Shown piece after piece: positions 33,839 to 42,570 of a stretch of DNA of 64,000 nt. Made by a program: the position numbers and the translations under genes. The notes beneath the pieces are model-generated. The model made no database searches. It saw nothing but the letters and a program-made list of their open reading frames with translations, and was not told the DNA's origin. Position 1 is the stretch's first letter; every line of letters starts with the position of its first letter. Origin of the DNA: Odoribacter sp. AF15-53 (lineage in GTDB: Bacteria; Bacteroidota; Bacteroidia; Bacteroidales; Marinifilaceae); assembly GCF_003479425.1 (NCBI RefSeq), contig NZ_QUHC01000004.1, positions 372,001-436,000 on the forward strand. Reading direction: 5' to 3'.

Positions 33839-34674
33839 TGACGGAGATAGTGTTAGAAGGGGAAAAAATTAGCTTGGAGAGTCCCGTGGTAATGGGAATT
33901 TTGAACGTGACACCCGATTCTTTTTATGATGGGGGAAAGTACACGAGCGAGTTGAAGATCATGGAACGGGTGGACGAGATCGTGGAGCAGGGAGCAGGGA
34001 TTATTGACGTGGGAGCGTATTCCACCCGTCTGGGAGCGGCGTTCGTGGATGAAAAGGAGGAGTTGTCCCGGTTGAGTTTTGCTGTGGAGTTAATCCGTAA
34101 ATATCATCCGCAAGTTCCGGTGTCTATCGATACTTTCCGGGCTGGGGTAGCAAGAGAGATTAATCATTGTCTGGGCCCGGTTATCGTGAATGATATTTCC
34201 GGAGGAACGATGGATGATAAAATGTTCGAGACGGTAGCCGAATTAGGCGTTCCGTATATATTGATGCACATACAGGGAACTCCCAAGGACATGCAGGTGA
34301 ACCCGCACTACGAGGATGTTGTTCGGGAAGTCCGGGCATTCTTCACGGAGCGGATTGCCCGGTTGAATGCTCTGGGATTCAATAATATCATACTGGATCA
34401 GGGATTCGGCTTCGGAAAGACCGTGGGGCATAATTATCAGTTGTTGGACAAGATGGAATCATTCCTTGATTTAGGATATCCTTTGTTGGTTGGGATTTCC
34501 CGCAAGACGATGATTTGGCGTTTGTTGGAGATAACCCCGAAAGAAGCATTAAACGGGACAACCGTGTTGAACACGATTTCGCTGTTGAAAGGAGCGAACA
34601 TCCTTCGAGTACACGATGTCCGGGAAGCTGTCGAGGCCGTGAAGATCGTGAAGGCGATGAAAATGGGTTTGTGA
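33838..34674 (+). CDS. folP: Dihydropteroate synthase
   Basis: A 278-residue TIM-barrel enzyme that joins p-aminobenzoate to the pterin diphosphate in folate synthesis and is the target of sulfonamides. Signatures: MGILNVTPDSFYDGGKY near residues 20-36, DVGAYSTRLGA, PVSIDTFRAGVA, NDISGGTMD and GFGFGKTVGHNYQLL. The start is ATG 33838 just after an AT-rich word repeat; an in-frame TTG lies nine bases earlier. Its substrate comes from the PabA/PabB/PabC proteins in the same window. Confidence 0.96.
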   Translation: MTEIVLEGEKISLESPVVMGILNVTPDSFYDGGKYTSELKIMERVDEIVEQGAGIIDVGAYSTRLGAAFVDEKEELSRLSFAVELIRKYHPQVPVSIDTFRAGVAREINHCLGPVIVNDISGGTMDDKMFETVAELGVPYILMHIQGTPKDMQVNPHYEDVVREVRAFFTERIARLNALGFNNIILDQGFGFGKTVGHNYQLLDKMESFLDLGYPLLVGISRKTMIWRLLEITPKEALNGTTVLNTISLLKGANILRVHDVREAVEAVKIVKAMKMGL

Positions 34675-34679
34675 ACAAG

Positions 34680-34740
34680 GTAGCCTTCGACAAGTTACAA
34701 GTTGCAGGTTACATTTGCCTTTGGCAAGTTGCAAGTTATT
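34680..34740. repeat. Family B word repeat, inverted copy
   Basis: The reverse complement reads ATAACTTGCAACTTGCCAAA, GGCAAATGTAAC, CTGCAACTTGTAAC and a GTCGAAGGC tail. It matches 58538-58596 over about 59 bases with only a handful of changes, but in the opposite direction. It lies just after the folP stop. Confidence 0.75.
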
Positions 34741-34807
34741 TCTGCACTAGCCAAGGGGTTTGATGGGTTTACCCTGTGTGTAATATGAGCCTTACGAACT
34801 GTATGAA

Positions 34808-35353
34808 CTATTTCAGTTGTTTGTAGAATAGCGGGTGGATTACCTGCCACAACACGATTCCGGCGGTGACGGAAATGTTGAACGAGTGTTTTGTCCCGAA
34901 CTGGGGGATTTCGATACAATCGTCGGAAAGGTCCACGACCTCCTGTTGCACGCCCTTTACCTCGTTGCCGAAGATAAAAGCGTATTTCTGTCCCGCTTGA
35001 ATGGAGAAATTCTCCAGGGAAATGCTGTTTTCTACCTGTTCCACGGAGAGAATAGTGTATCCCTCGGTTTTCAGTTTTTGTACAGCATCTATTGTCTCTT
35101 CGAAATACTCCCAATCCACGCTTTCCTCGGCTCCGAGAGCTGTTTTATGAATTTCCCGATGGGGTGGAGTCGCCGTGATACCGCAAAGGTATATTTTGGA
35201 AAGCCGGAAGGCATCGGAGGTGCGAAACACGGAACCGATATTGTTCAAACTACGCACGTTGTCCAACACGACCACGAGCGGGAGTTTTTCCGCTTCTTTG
35301 TATTCTTCCGTGGAGAGGCGATTCAATTCTTCATTAAGGAGTTTGCGAGACAT
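34808..35353 (-). CDS. SpoU/TrmH-family RNA 2'-O-methyltransferase
   Basis: A 181-residue knotted (SPOUT) methyltransferase. The three family motifs are present: LDNVRSLNNIGSVFRTSDAF near the start, the FGNEVKGV motif in the middle and IPQFGTKHSFNISVTAGIVL at the end, whose Asn and Ser line the S-adenosylmethionine knot. It methylates ribose in tRNA or rRNA; the target base is not readable. I chose the ATG at 35353 because the 18-residue longer form would be encoded by a simple word repeat. Confidence 0.9.
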   Translation of the reverse strand: MSRKLLNEELNRLSTEEYKEAEKLPLVVVLDNVRSLNNIGSVFRTSDAFRLSKIYLCGITATPPHREIHKTALGAEESVDWEYFEETIDAVQKLKTEGYTILSVEQVENSISLENFSIQAGQKYAFIFGNEVKGVQQEVVDLSDDCIEIPQFGTKHSFNISVTAGIVLWQVIHPLFYKQLK

Positions 35354-35356
35354 AAT

Positions 35357-35412
35357 AATTGAAAATTGAAAATTGAAAATTGAAAATGAAGGATTTTCAA
35401 TTCCCAATTCTG
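35357..35412. repeat. ATTGAAAAT tandem words upstream of the SpoU gene
   Basis: Four copies of TTGAAAATT run head to tail and are followed by a reversed TTTTCAATT copy, so the stretch can also fold back. A related run lies in the folP promoter at 33807-33838. Confidence 0.65.
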
Positions 35413-35440
35413 GTTTATTGATGTTTTTAGTTTTTATCTT

Positions 35441-36778
35441 TTAATTTTTAGTTTGCTCGGCTTTACCTAGCAAGGTGGCCGGGGTACATTCCGTGACACG
35501 AACTTGAACAAGGTCTCCGACTTTTGCCCCGTTGTCCGGGAACACGATCACTTTGTTTTGGCTGCTGCGTCCGAAGAGTTCGTCTGATTTCTTCTTGGAA
35601 ATTCCCTCTACCAATACCTCGAATACTTTTCCCACGTCTTTTAGGTTACTTTGGTGAGAGATTTCTACTTGCATGTCTATGAGTTCCTGCAAACGACGTC
35701 CTTTCACCTCTTCATCCACGTTGTCGGGAAGGTTACGGGAAGCCATTGTTCCCGGACGCTCCGAGTACTTGAACATGAAGGCGGAGTCGAACATGACTTC
35801 TTTCATCAAGGCGAGCGTTTGCTGGTAATCCTCCTCGCTTTCGTCGTGGAACCCGACAAATACATCGGTGGATATTCCGCAATCGGGAACGATTTCACGA
35901 ATGGCCCGTATCCGGTCAAGATACCATTCCCGGGTGTATTTCCGGTTCATGTTTTTCAACACGGAATTACTTCCCGATTGGAAAGGAAGGTGAATGTGTT
36001 TGCAAATATTGGGATAAGTAGCTATAGCACGTAATATATCATCATTCATATCTTTCGGGTGTGACGTGGCAAAACGAATCCGCATGTTCGGAACGGTTTT
36101 AGCGACCATGGCAAGTAATGCCGGGAAGTTTACTTCCTGGTTATCTCCCCGCCAGAGATAAGAATTTACGTTTTGTCCGAGCAGGGTTACTTCTTTATAC
36201 CCTTTGGATTGAAGATCCAGCACCTCGTTCACGATACTCCGGGGACTCCGGCTACGTTCACGCCCGCGGGTATAAGGGACGATGCAGTAGGTGCAGAAAT
36301 TGTTGCATCCTCGCATGATGGACACGAAACCGGATATCGCCGTTTCGTCAATACGGGACGGGCAGATGTCTTTGTAGGTTTCCGTGGTCGAAAGTTCAAT
36401 ATTAATGGCTTTCTCGCCCTTCTCCGCCTTCTCTATCAAAAGCGGGAGATCCATGTAAGCGTCGGGACCGACAACGATATTCACGTTCTTCTCTTGTTCG
36501 AAAAGAGCCTCGCCCAGGCGTTCGGCCATACATCCCATGATTGCGACGAGTACACGCGGTTTTTTCTTCTTTACCTCGGAGAATCCCTGAACCCGTCCCC
36601 GAACCCGTTGCTCCGCGTTTTCTCGCACGGAACACGTGTTCACCAGAATCACGTCCGCTTCATTTTTTTCTTGAGTACGTGTGTATCCCTTGTCTTCTAA
36701 AATGGCTGCAACCACCTCGCTATCTGCCACGTTCATCTGGCAACCATAAGTCTCTATATAAAATTTCTTTGCCTTCAT
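35441..36778 (-). CDS. miaB: tRNA-2-methylthio-N6-dimethylallyladenosine synthase
   Basis: A 445-residue radical SAM methylthiotransferase. The N-terminal UPF0004 domain has its three cluster cysteines (ETYGCQMN, VNTCSVRE, IMGCMAER). The radical SAM domain has RGCNNFCTYCIVPYTRG, and the C-terminal about 60 residues are a TRAM domain. MiaB adds the methylthio group to N6-isopentenyl-adenosine 37 of tRNAs. Length and motif order distinguish it from MtaB and RimO. CAAAGGTA at 36801-36808 is the minus-strand -7 box TACCTTTG. Confidence 0.97.
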   Translation of the reverse strand: MKAKKFYIETYGCQMNVADSEVVAAILEDKGYTRTQEKNEADVILVNTCSVRENAEQRVRGRVQGFSEVKKKKPRVLVAIMGCMAERLGEALFEQEKNVNIVVGPDAYMDLPLLIEKAEKGEKAINIELSTTETYKDICPSRIDETAISGFVSIMRGCNNFCTYCIVPYTRGRERSRSPRSIVNEVLDLQSKGYKEVTLLGQNVNSYLWRGDNQEVNFPALLAMVAKTVPNMRIRFATSHPKDMNDDILRAIATYPNICKHIHLPFQSGSNSVLKNMNRKYTREWYLDRIRAIREIVPDCGISTDVFVGFHDESEEDYQQTLALMKEVMFDSAFMFKYSERPGTMASRNLPDNVDEEVKGRRLQELIDMQVEISHQSNLKDVGKVFEVLVEGISKKKSDELFGRSSQNKVIVFPDNGAKVGDLVQVRVTECTPATLLGKAEQTKN

Positions 36779-36800
36779 TCCTGATTTTATTTGCGAGGGA

Positions 36801-36808
36801 CAAAGGTA
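36801..36808 (-). promoter_or_regulatory. -7 box of miaB
   Basis: On the minus strand TACCTTTG is an exact TAnnTTTG box 23 bases before the start codon. No clear -33 box is visible. Confidence 0.5.
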
Positions 36809-37074
36809 ATGAATTTTAGATTCTAAATTTTAGATTTTAGATAAAAGTGGGAGATTGATGCGCGTTTTCGGGATAAAACCGGGGTAATCCTCTCTCTCGA
36901 TGCTTTCAGGATGCATGCCGCATCCTTGTTGCTATATTGGGAATCGGTGATACAACGAAGAGGAAAGGACGGGGGAAGGAAGAGGGGAGATTATTACCTT
37001 GGAATTTCTTCGGAAATACGGTGGGAATAGACTAGAGCTTCCCGTGATTCTCCCTATATTTTCCCCGCTCCATC

Positions 37075-37180
37075 GCTTACATCTCTTCGTTATCTCTGGC
37101 TTATAGTTTCGTTATCTCTTCCTTCTATAGAAGGGGTATTTGACGATGTTATAAGGAATACATAACGAAGAGATGTGAGC
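37075..37180. repeat. Inverted repeat with nested palindrome upstream of the capsule promoter
   Basis: GCTTACATCTCTTCGTTAT (37075-37093) pairs with ATAACGAAGAGATGTGAGC (37162-37180) at 18 of 19 positions. Between the arms are a direct copy of TTCGTTATCTCT (37108-37119) and a perfect 14-base palindrome CCTTCTATAGAAGG (37121-37134). The promoter of the capsule operon is outside the structure, 56 bases to the right. The remainder of the gap 36809-37235 shows no gene. Confidence 0.7.
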
Positions 37181-37235
37181 TTAACTATTGGGTAAATATG
37201 GATTTGTCGTTTTTTGAAAAAAAGAGTGCGAAAAA

Positions 37236-37267
37236 TTTGTGCGGAACGCAAAGTTAATATACTTTTG
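37236..37267 (+). promoter_or_regulatory. Promoter of the capsule operon
   Basis: TTTG (37236-37239), 20 bases, TACTTTTG (37260-37267): a perfect match to the Bacteroidetes pattern. Transcription should start near 37274, which leaves a leader of about 140 bases before UpxY. A second TAATTTTG (37284-37291) lacks good spacing. Confidence 0.75.
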
Positions 37268-37273
37268 TCCCTG

Positions 37274-37416
37274 ATCGGAAGTCTAATTTTGTACTTTCTG
37301 TTTAAGAAGTTGCATTTGGAAATAGATCATTTTCATTAATTCATTTGGCAAAGATCTCATTAAGTTAGATCAGGAGGCGCAGCTTTGTTCGATAATGAAT
37401 AAATAAAAATTGTGTG
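37274..37416 (+). promoter_or_regulatory. Long 5' leader of the capsule operon, likely antitermination site
   Basis: UpxY proteins need the 5' leader of their own operon to load onto RNA polymerase, so this untranslated stretch is the natural place for the recognition element. It contains the paired bits AGATCATT and AGATC repeated twice (37325-37371). The exact element cannot be defined from one copy. Confidence 0.4.
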
Positions 37417-37941
37417 ATGCTTAAATTATCTGATAATGAGCTACGTTGGTACGTTGCAAATACTTGTCGTCAGGAAAAAAAGATAAAACAGAGGTTAAAT
37501 ACCATGGGGATTGAGAATTTCATCCCGTTTCAGCAAATTGCGAGAAAAATTCATGGAGTTGATAAATTAATTGAAGTACCGGTTATTCCTAATCTGGTGT
37601 TTATTCATACAACTTTGAAGACATGCATGTCTTTAATTCAGGATTACGCTTTTGACATGCGGTATTTAAGGGATCGGGAGACCGGGAATTTTTTGATCGT
37701 TCCCGATAAGCAGATGAATGATTTCATGTTCCTGCTTGATTTCTCGAAAGAGATGGTCGAGGTGGTGAACGAGAATTTGAAAAAAGGTGATAAGGTACGT
37801 GTTATAAAGGGTGATTTCGCCGGGATTGAAGGCGAATTAGTCCGCGTGAAAGGGCATAAAAGGGTGGTTGTAAGGCTGGAAGGAGTCGTGTCTCTGGCTA
37901 CAGCATATATTCCTGGTAGTTTTCTGGAAAAGATAGAATAA
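37417..37941 (+). CDS. UpxY-family transcription antiterminator (NusG-like)
   Basis: A 174-residue NusG paralogue. The N-terminal NGN domain begins RWYVANTCRQEKKIKQRLN and holds the core IPNLVFIHTT; the C-terminal KOW part reads KGDKVRVIKGDFAGIEGELV. UpxY proteins, first gene of Bacteroidales capsule operons, stop early termination of their own long operon. Its place right behind the operon promoter and in front of wzx/wzy genes fits. ATG 37417 follows an in-frame GTG at 37414; either may be used. Confidence 0.93.
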   Translation: MLKLSDNELRWYVANTCRQEKKIKQRLNTMGIENFIPFQQIARKIHGVDKLIEVPVIPNLVFIHTTLKTCMSLIQDYAFDMRYLRDRETGNFLIVPDKQMNDFMFLLDFSKEMVEVVNENLKKGDKVRVIKGDFAGIEGELVRVKGHKRVVVRLEGVVSLATAYIPGSFLEKIE

Positions 37942-37944
37942 AGA

Positions 37945-38676
37945 ATGAAGAATAATTTTTTTCATGACTTGTACATGACCATTCGGGAAGTACGAGTAAG
38001 GGATTGTTCTGCAAAGTCGTTGTCTCATTTGCTGCATGGCTATTTATCCGTGTACGCTATGGTGCGAATCTCTCCCGGCTTGGAAAGTGAGTATGGAACT
38101 TTGCACGAGATTCACGGGCGGTTGCGAGAGATAGCGGGGGAGTTGTCTAAAGCGGCAAAAGATACTTCTGTTGAACAGGATGAACGAATCGGGTATATTG
38201 CCGATCTGATGGATGCTTACCAGACTTACTCGGATATGGATTTGTTGGATGAGGCGTTGGATATGGCTTATCAGGTATTATCGGTGGATGAGAATGAGGT
38301 GATTGTGTTACCGGGTAAAACTCCTAACGTGTGCCGTTTGCTTTGTAATTGGTATTATTTCACGGGAGAAGAGAGAGGTTTGATGTTAGTGGAAGAGGTA
38401 ATTAATGATAACGTGAGGGGGAAAAATTTGTTAAACTGGTTGCGAGCGATTGAGAACTTTGGAAAATTGGCTGAGAGTGGTGTTGTTGTCAAGATGTGGG
38501 AGGAGGCTTGTAAACAGGAGAAAGAACAGTTAGAATATGAAGTTATTCATTCTATAACGAGTGGGGAGAGTGAGGGTGTAGATTGTGAAATTTATTATTT
38601 TGAAGTGTTGGCTATGCGGGAATATGAGTTTTTTACTTTATGTGAGCGAAAGGGTTTATTAGGAGATATCCAATAA
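37945..38676 (+). CDS. Unknown helical protein in the UpxZ position
   Basis: A 243-residue soluble, acidic, almost wholly helical protein three bases behind upxY. In B. fragilis this slot holds UpxZ, a trans-inhibitor of other UpxY proteins with about 160 residues. This protein is longer and I see no clear UpxZ signature. It has a possible TPR-like centre (LMDAYQTYSDMDLLDEALDM, about 90-110, and a similar helix pair near 140-175). Its base composition is like the host, not like the A+T-rich cassette behind it. It could be a divergent UpxZ, a capsule regulator or a TPR scaffold. Confidence 0.6.
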   Translation: MKNNFFHDLYMTIREVRVRDCSAKSLSHLLHGYLSVYAMVRISPGLESEYGTLHEIHGRLREIAGELSKAAKDTSVEQDERIGYIADLMDAYQTYSDMDLLDEALDMAYQVLSVDENEVIVLPGKTPNVCRLLCNWYYFTGEERGLMLVEEVINDNVRGKNLLNWLRAIENFGKLAESGVVVKMWEEACKQEKEQLEYEVIHSITSGESEGVDCEIYYFEVLAMREYEFFTLCERKGLLGDIQ

Positions 38677-38807
38677 TTTAGGTGATGTGAATTGGTTGTA
38701 TTATTTTATACATAAATATGTACGGTCTAGTTGCTAAATAGATGATTGTGGAGTTTATTTTATTTTATTAAATATTTAAATTCCTATTTTATTTAACGTT
38801 ATTATTA

Positions 38808-40169
38808 ATGCCTGTGATTGATAAAAGAGCCAATAGGTTGCTCTATGGAATAGATTATCTTTTAATTAAAAGTGTTTCGTTTGTCTTGTGGATAATACGC
38901 TATAGTTTACCAACTAAATGGTCTGAGCTTATTTCTAAAGAAGATCGACATATAAATGTGTTGAATAATGTTGTTGGCTTGACATTTTTTAATGCATTAG
39001 GTGGAATGTTACTTCTTTTTACGCAAATCAAATTAGCAAATTATATGGGAGCAGCGCTTTATGGTATTTATTCTTATTATCTTGCATTAGGAGAGGTCGG
39101 TGCTAATGTAGTGCGTTATGGGCGTGATAAAACAATGTTACGAGAATTAGTACAAAAGCCTGAGGAACAACCTTCACTAATCACACATACTTTTATATTA
39201 GGGTTGATTAATCTGTCAATTTTCATGATATTGGTGATTATTTTTCACGAATCTCTTGATGTTGTATTTTCACTATCGACTTTATTATTAATTTTATCTC
39301 CTTGTTTGATTTCATTAGATTTTCAGCCTGTTTATGAGTCGCTTAGTATGATGAGCTGGCATTCCATATATTACTTCTTACAAAAAATTTTATTTTTGTT
39401 TTGTGTATGGGGTTTGTTGATTTCTGATATTCCAGTTTCCTTGTTTGGCATAGCTTTTATTCTATTCATATCGTGGATATTTGTTTTGTTTCTTCAATAT
39501 AGGGAAATAACATCCCAATTAGGAATTCGTATATTTCGTTCTTTACGATGGAAGAATTTACTTGGACTCTATCGACAAGGTTTTTTTATTGCGCTGAGTT
39601 GTTTGTTAAGTGTTGCTTTTGGACCGTTGATAAGATTGGTACTTAATATGTATGTAGATTCATATGCTGTGGGTGTGTATGCTGCTGGATTACAAATATA
39701 TTCTATTGGGTTATTTTTATTATTACAAATAGGGCGAGTTGGGAATCCGATGATGGCAGAATTAGGAAAGAATAGTAGTGAGAGAGAAAAAAGATGTTTG
39801 TTCGTACGTCGTTATTTATTAATTATGATTGCGTGTGTGTTACCATTTTCTATTGCTCTTTTCTTTTTTCCTGATACGATAGTTTGTTCTCTTTTCACTT
39901 CAGAGTATGTGGAACTTTCTTCAATGTTACCGATATTTGCAATTTATCTTCTTGTATATTCTATAGGGAATGTGTTTATTCAATTTTTAATTGCATTTAG
40001 AAAAGATAAAATTTATTTCACAATTTTTTCGATAGGGGCAATTCTTACAGTATTATTTGCTTTTATATTAATACCTTCCTATGGTGTTATAGGGGCGACA
40101 TTGGCTTTATGTGTACCTCACGGACTTACATGCTTGGCTTATTGTATTTTTTCCTTGAAATATTTGTAA
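38808..40169 (+). CDS. wzx: Wzx-type oligosaccharide flippase
   Basis: A 453-residue membrane protein with about 12-14 helices of the MATE/PST superfamily, starting from VLNNVVGLTFFNALGGML. It should flip the undecaprenyl-linked repeat unit of the capsule across the inner membrane. The neighbours (UpxY upstream, Wzy polymerase five bases downstream) support the role. From here on the DNA is much richer in A+T than the rest of the window. Confidence 0.88.
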   Translation: MPVIDKRANRLLYGIDYLLIKSVSFVLWIIRYSLPTKWSELISKEDRHINVLNNVVGLTFFNALGGMLLLFTQIKLANYMGAALYGIYSYYLALGEVGANVVRYGRDKTMLRELVQKPEEQPSLITHTFILGLINLSIFMILVIIFHESLDVVFSLSTLLLILSPCLISLDFQPVYESLSMMSWHSIYYFLQKILFLFCVWGLLISDIPVSLFGIAFILFISWIFVLFLQYREITSQLGIRIFRSLRWKNLLGLYRQGFFIALSCLLSVAFGPLIRLVLNMYVDSYAVGVYAAGLQIYSIGLFLLLQIGRVGNPMMAELGKNSSEREKRCLFVRRYLLIMIACVLPFSIALFFFPDTIVCSLFTSEYVELSSMLPIFAIYLLVYSIGNVFIQFLIAFRKDKIYFTIFSIGAILTVLFAFILIPSYGVIGATLALCVPHGLTCLAYCIFSLKYL

Positions 40170-40174
40170 CATAA

Positions 40175-41422
40175 ATGAAAAGGAAATTGATATTTGTGTT
40201 GATGATAACAATATATCGTGTATTGTTAGATTCATTATATATTACTGCTATTTCTCCATTTTTTAGTTATGATAGTTTAATTATAAATAGAAATGATAGT
40301 GTTTACATTGCTTCTTGGGGAATACTTTGGGCTTTTACATGGCTTGTGTATCCATTTTTGAAAAAAGATGCTAATTTTACATCTTTTGTTGTGGTTATGT
40401 TGTTTCTGCTCAAGGTCATTCCTTTTACATCATTCATTGCATGTAATGCTCAACCTTGGGATTTTATTCTTCTACAAACTATTTATTGGTTTCTTATTTT
40501 TGTCTTACTTAGGCTTGTACCACCATTTAGAATTCCTAACCTTGGTAGAAATACTTTATTTATAGATGTGGTTACCTTTATTTTTATAGTTGTTATCTTT
40601 TTTTTATCAGGATACTACGCTCATTTTCGTTTACATTTTTCACTAATGGATGTCTATGATTTGCGTACGGAAGCACGAGGTTATGATATTCCAGTTATAT
40701 TGGGATATATTCATAGTGCTGCGGCTAAAGTGCTTCCTTTATTATTGATCTTCTATATTGGACAAAAGAAAAAAGTTATTGTGTTATTTATTATTATGGC
40801 AATACTTTTAAGTTTTGGTGTCAATGGAATGAAATCAACATTTTTAAATTTATTTTTTTGTTTAGGGCTTTATTACCTACATTCTAAATGTTTATTATCT
40901 AAATTATCAATAGGATTACTTTCTCTCTGTATAATAGCTCTATTTGAATTTTCATTTATGGGGAGTTATTTCATTTCAGATATTCTAATACGTAGAATAC
41001 TTTATATACCATCATTATTAGATACATATTACTATAATTATACTCTTGAACATGGTCCTCTTTATTTTAATGCAATAGTAAATAAAATGGATATAGCCTA
41101 TGTTATAGGTAGTTTTTGGCGTACAAGTCGAACCTGTGCAAATAATGGATTATTTTCTGATGCTTATGTAAATCTTGGTGTTTTTGGGGTATTTATATAT
41201 CCTTTTATTTATACTATTTTTTTTAAGTATGCTGAGTCTATATTTAGGGGAAAAGATTATGGGATTACCTTCTATGCGGCTTTTATTGTTACATATAATA
41301 TGATTAGTTCTTTTTTTACTGTTTGTTTATTAACTCATGGTATGTTTATTTTATGTTTTGTTGTAATGTTTATGCCTAATATGACAAGTACTTCACAATA
41401 CAAAATAGGATCTCGTCTGTGA
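40175..41422 (+). CDS. wzy: Wzy-type repeat-unit polymerase
   Basis: A 415-residue integral membrane protein with about ten to eleven helices and one large periplasmic loop in the second half (about 290-335, with the charged stretch SFWRTSRTCANNGLFSDAYV), the usual plan of O-antigen or capsule polymerases. Sequence is poorly conserved, as expected for Wzy, so the call rests on topology and on the gene order wzx-wzy. It would join flipped repeat units in the periplasm. Very A+T-rich codon use. Confidence 0.8.
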   Translation: MKRKLIFVLMITIYRVLLDSLYITAISPFFSYDSLIINRNDSVYIASWGILWAFTWLVYPFLKKDANFTSFVVVMLFLLKVIPFTSFIACNAQPWDFILLQTIYWFLIFVLLRLVPPFRIPNLGRNTLFIDVVTFIFIVVIFFLSGYYAHFRLHFSLMDVYDLRTEARGYDIPVILGYIHSAAAKVLPLLLIFYIGQKKKVIVLFIIMAILLSFGVNGMKSTFLNLFFCLGLYYLHSKCLLSKLSIGLLSLCIIALFEFSFMGSYFISDILIRRILYIPSLLDTYYYNYTLEHGPLYFNAIVNKMDIAYVIGSFWRTSRTCANNGLFSDAYVNLGVFGVFIYPFIYTIFFKYAESIFRGKDYGITFYAAFIVTYNMISSFFTVCLLTHGMFILCFVVMFMPNMTSTSQYKIGSRL

Positions 41423-41539
41423 TCTTATAAATTTGGATATTAATTGTTTATGGTGTTTGTGATTAGTTTTTTTTAGTAGGAATATGAAATTTTATTTATT
41501 AATCAAGATATTCAAAATAATAAGATATATAATATAATT

Positions 41540-42517
41540 ATGAAATTCAGTAGAGTTATAAAAAGTATACGTGGTAATAAAGTAACTAGAACTTTAGCGT
41601 ACCCTTTAGATTTGATATGTCATCACGTGTTAGCTCACATTACTGCAGCACATCCATATAGATATCCAGCACATAATCATAAATGGGTTTATGGAAGAAG
41701 AATGGATTTGGAGAATCCGATATCATTGCATGAAAAAATATATTGGATGTTATATTGTACAGATACGTCAATATGGACAGAACTGACAGATAAAGTGAAA
41801 GTTCGGAGTTATATAGCACGAATGGGATATGGAAATATCTTGAATAAAGTTTATGCAACATATGATAGCCTTCCTGATATGAATACATTGTTTGCAAATG
41901 CGCCTAGATCATTTGTGGTGAAAACAAACCATTGTGGAGGAGGTGAAGGTGTTTATCTTGTTAAAAACAAGGAGGCTGTAAATAAAAAACGAATTTATTC
42001 GGGTTTAAAAAGAGTCATGAAGGATAAATATGGAGTTCGTACAGGTCAACCTCATTATGTAGGAATTAAACCGCAAATCATTGTTGAAAGGTATTTAATT
42101 AATGAGGTGGATCCGACAAAAGCGTTACCTGATTATAAATTTTTTTGTTTTAATGGAGAACCACGTTTGATTAATCTTGTTGGGAATAGGAGTATTGAAG
42201 AACATACATACCTTGACCATTATTATACAATGTCATGGGAACGTATTGTTTATAAGGAAGATGAAAGTCAAGATTTTCCTAGACCAAAATCATTTGACGA
42301 GATGGTTCAGATAGCACGAAAATTATCTTCTCCCTTTCCTTTTGTGCGGCTTGATTTTTATGAAGTTGGGGGAAAGCCAATTTTTGGAGAGATGACTTTT
42401 ACTCCTGGATTCGACACGTTTTGTGGAACTTATGGTGATAAAATCTTGAAACTAGGAAATTGGGTTGATTTATCAGAAACTAAGAAAATTAGAGAACTAA
42501 ATCCCAAATTTTATTGA
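41540..42517 (+). CDS. TupA-like ATP-grasp protein
   Basis: A 325-residue protein of the TupA-like ATP-grasp family. The N-terminal ISLHEKIYWMLY block, the ATP-binding loop KTNHCGGGEGVYLVKN (about 127-143), IIVERYL and the metal-binding acids in RLDFYEVGGKPIFGEMTFTP (about 271-290) are visible. The founding member, TupA of teichuronopeptide synthesis, is linked to attaching amino acids to a polysaccharide, so an amide bond between a uronic acid and an amino group or amino acid is a fair guess. The pairing with the UDP-HexNAc dehydrogenase in this locus, which makes a carboxylate sugar, supports it. Confidence 0.85.
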   Translation: MKFSRVIKSIRGNKVTRTLAYPLDLICHHVLAHITAAHPYRYPAHNHKWVYGRRMDLENPISLHEKIYWMLYCTDTSIWTELTDKVKVRSYIARMGYGNILNKVYATYDSLPDMNTLFANAPRSFVVKTNHCGGGEGVYLVKNKEAVNKKRIYSGLKRVMKDKYGVRTGQPHYVGIKPQIIVERYLINEVDPTKALPDYKFFCFNGEPRLINLVGNRSIEEHTYLDHYYTMSWERIVYKEDESQDFPRPKSFDEMVQIARKLSSPFPFVRLDFYEVGGKPIFGEMTFTPGFDTFCGTYGDKILKLGNWVDLSETKKIRELNPKFY

Positions 42518-42570
42518 ACCTGAGTGTTTAGTTTGATTTTGAATAATATTAAAATATTTAATAGGAATTC

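Noticed and set aside
37075..37180. Invertible capsule promoter
   Set aside because: The repeat arms suggested it, but the only full promoter (37236-37267) is outside the arms and no -7 box is seen between them in either direction. Kept only as an unexplained structure.
37274..37416. Metabolite riboswitch in the capsule leader
   Set aside because: No known riboswitch core can be recognised, and UpxY operons have long leaders for antitermination.
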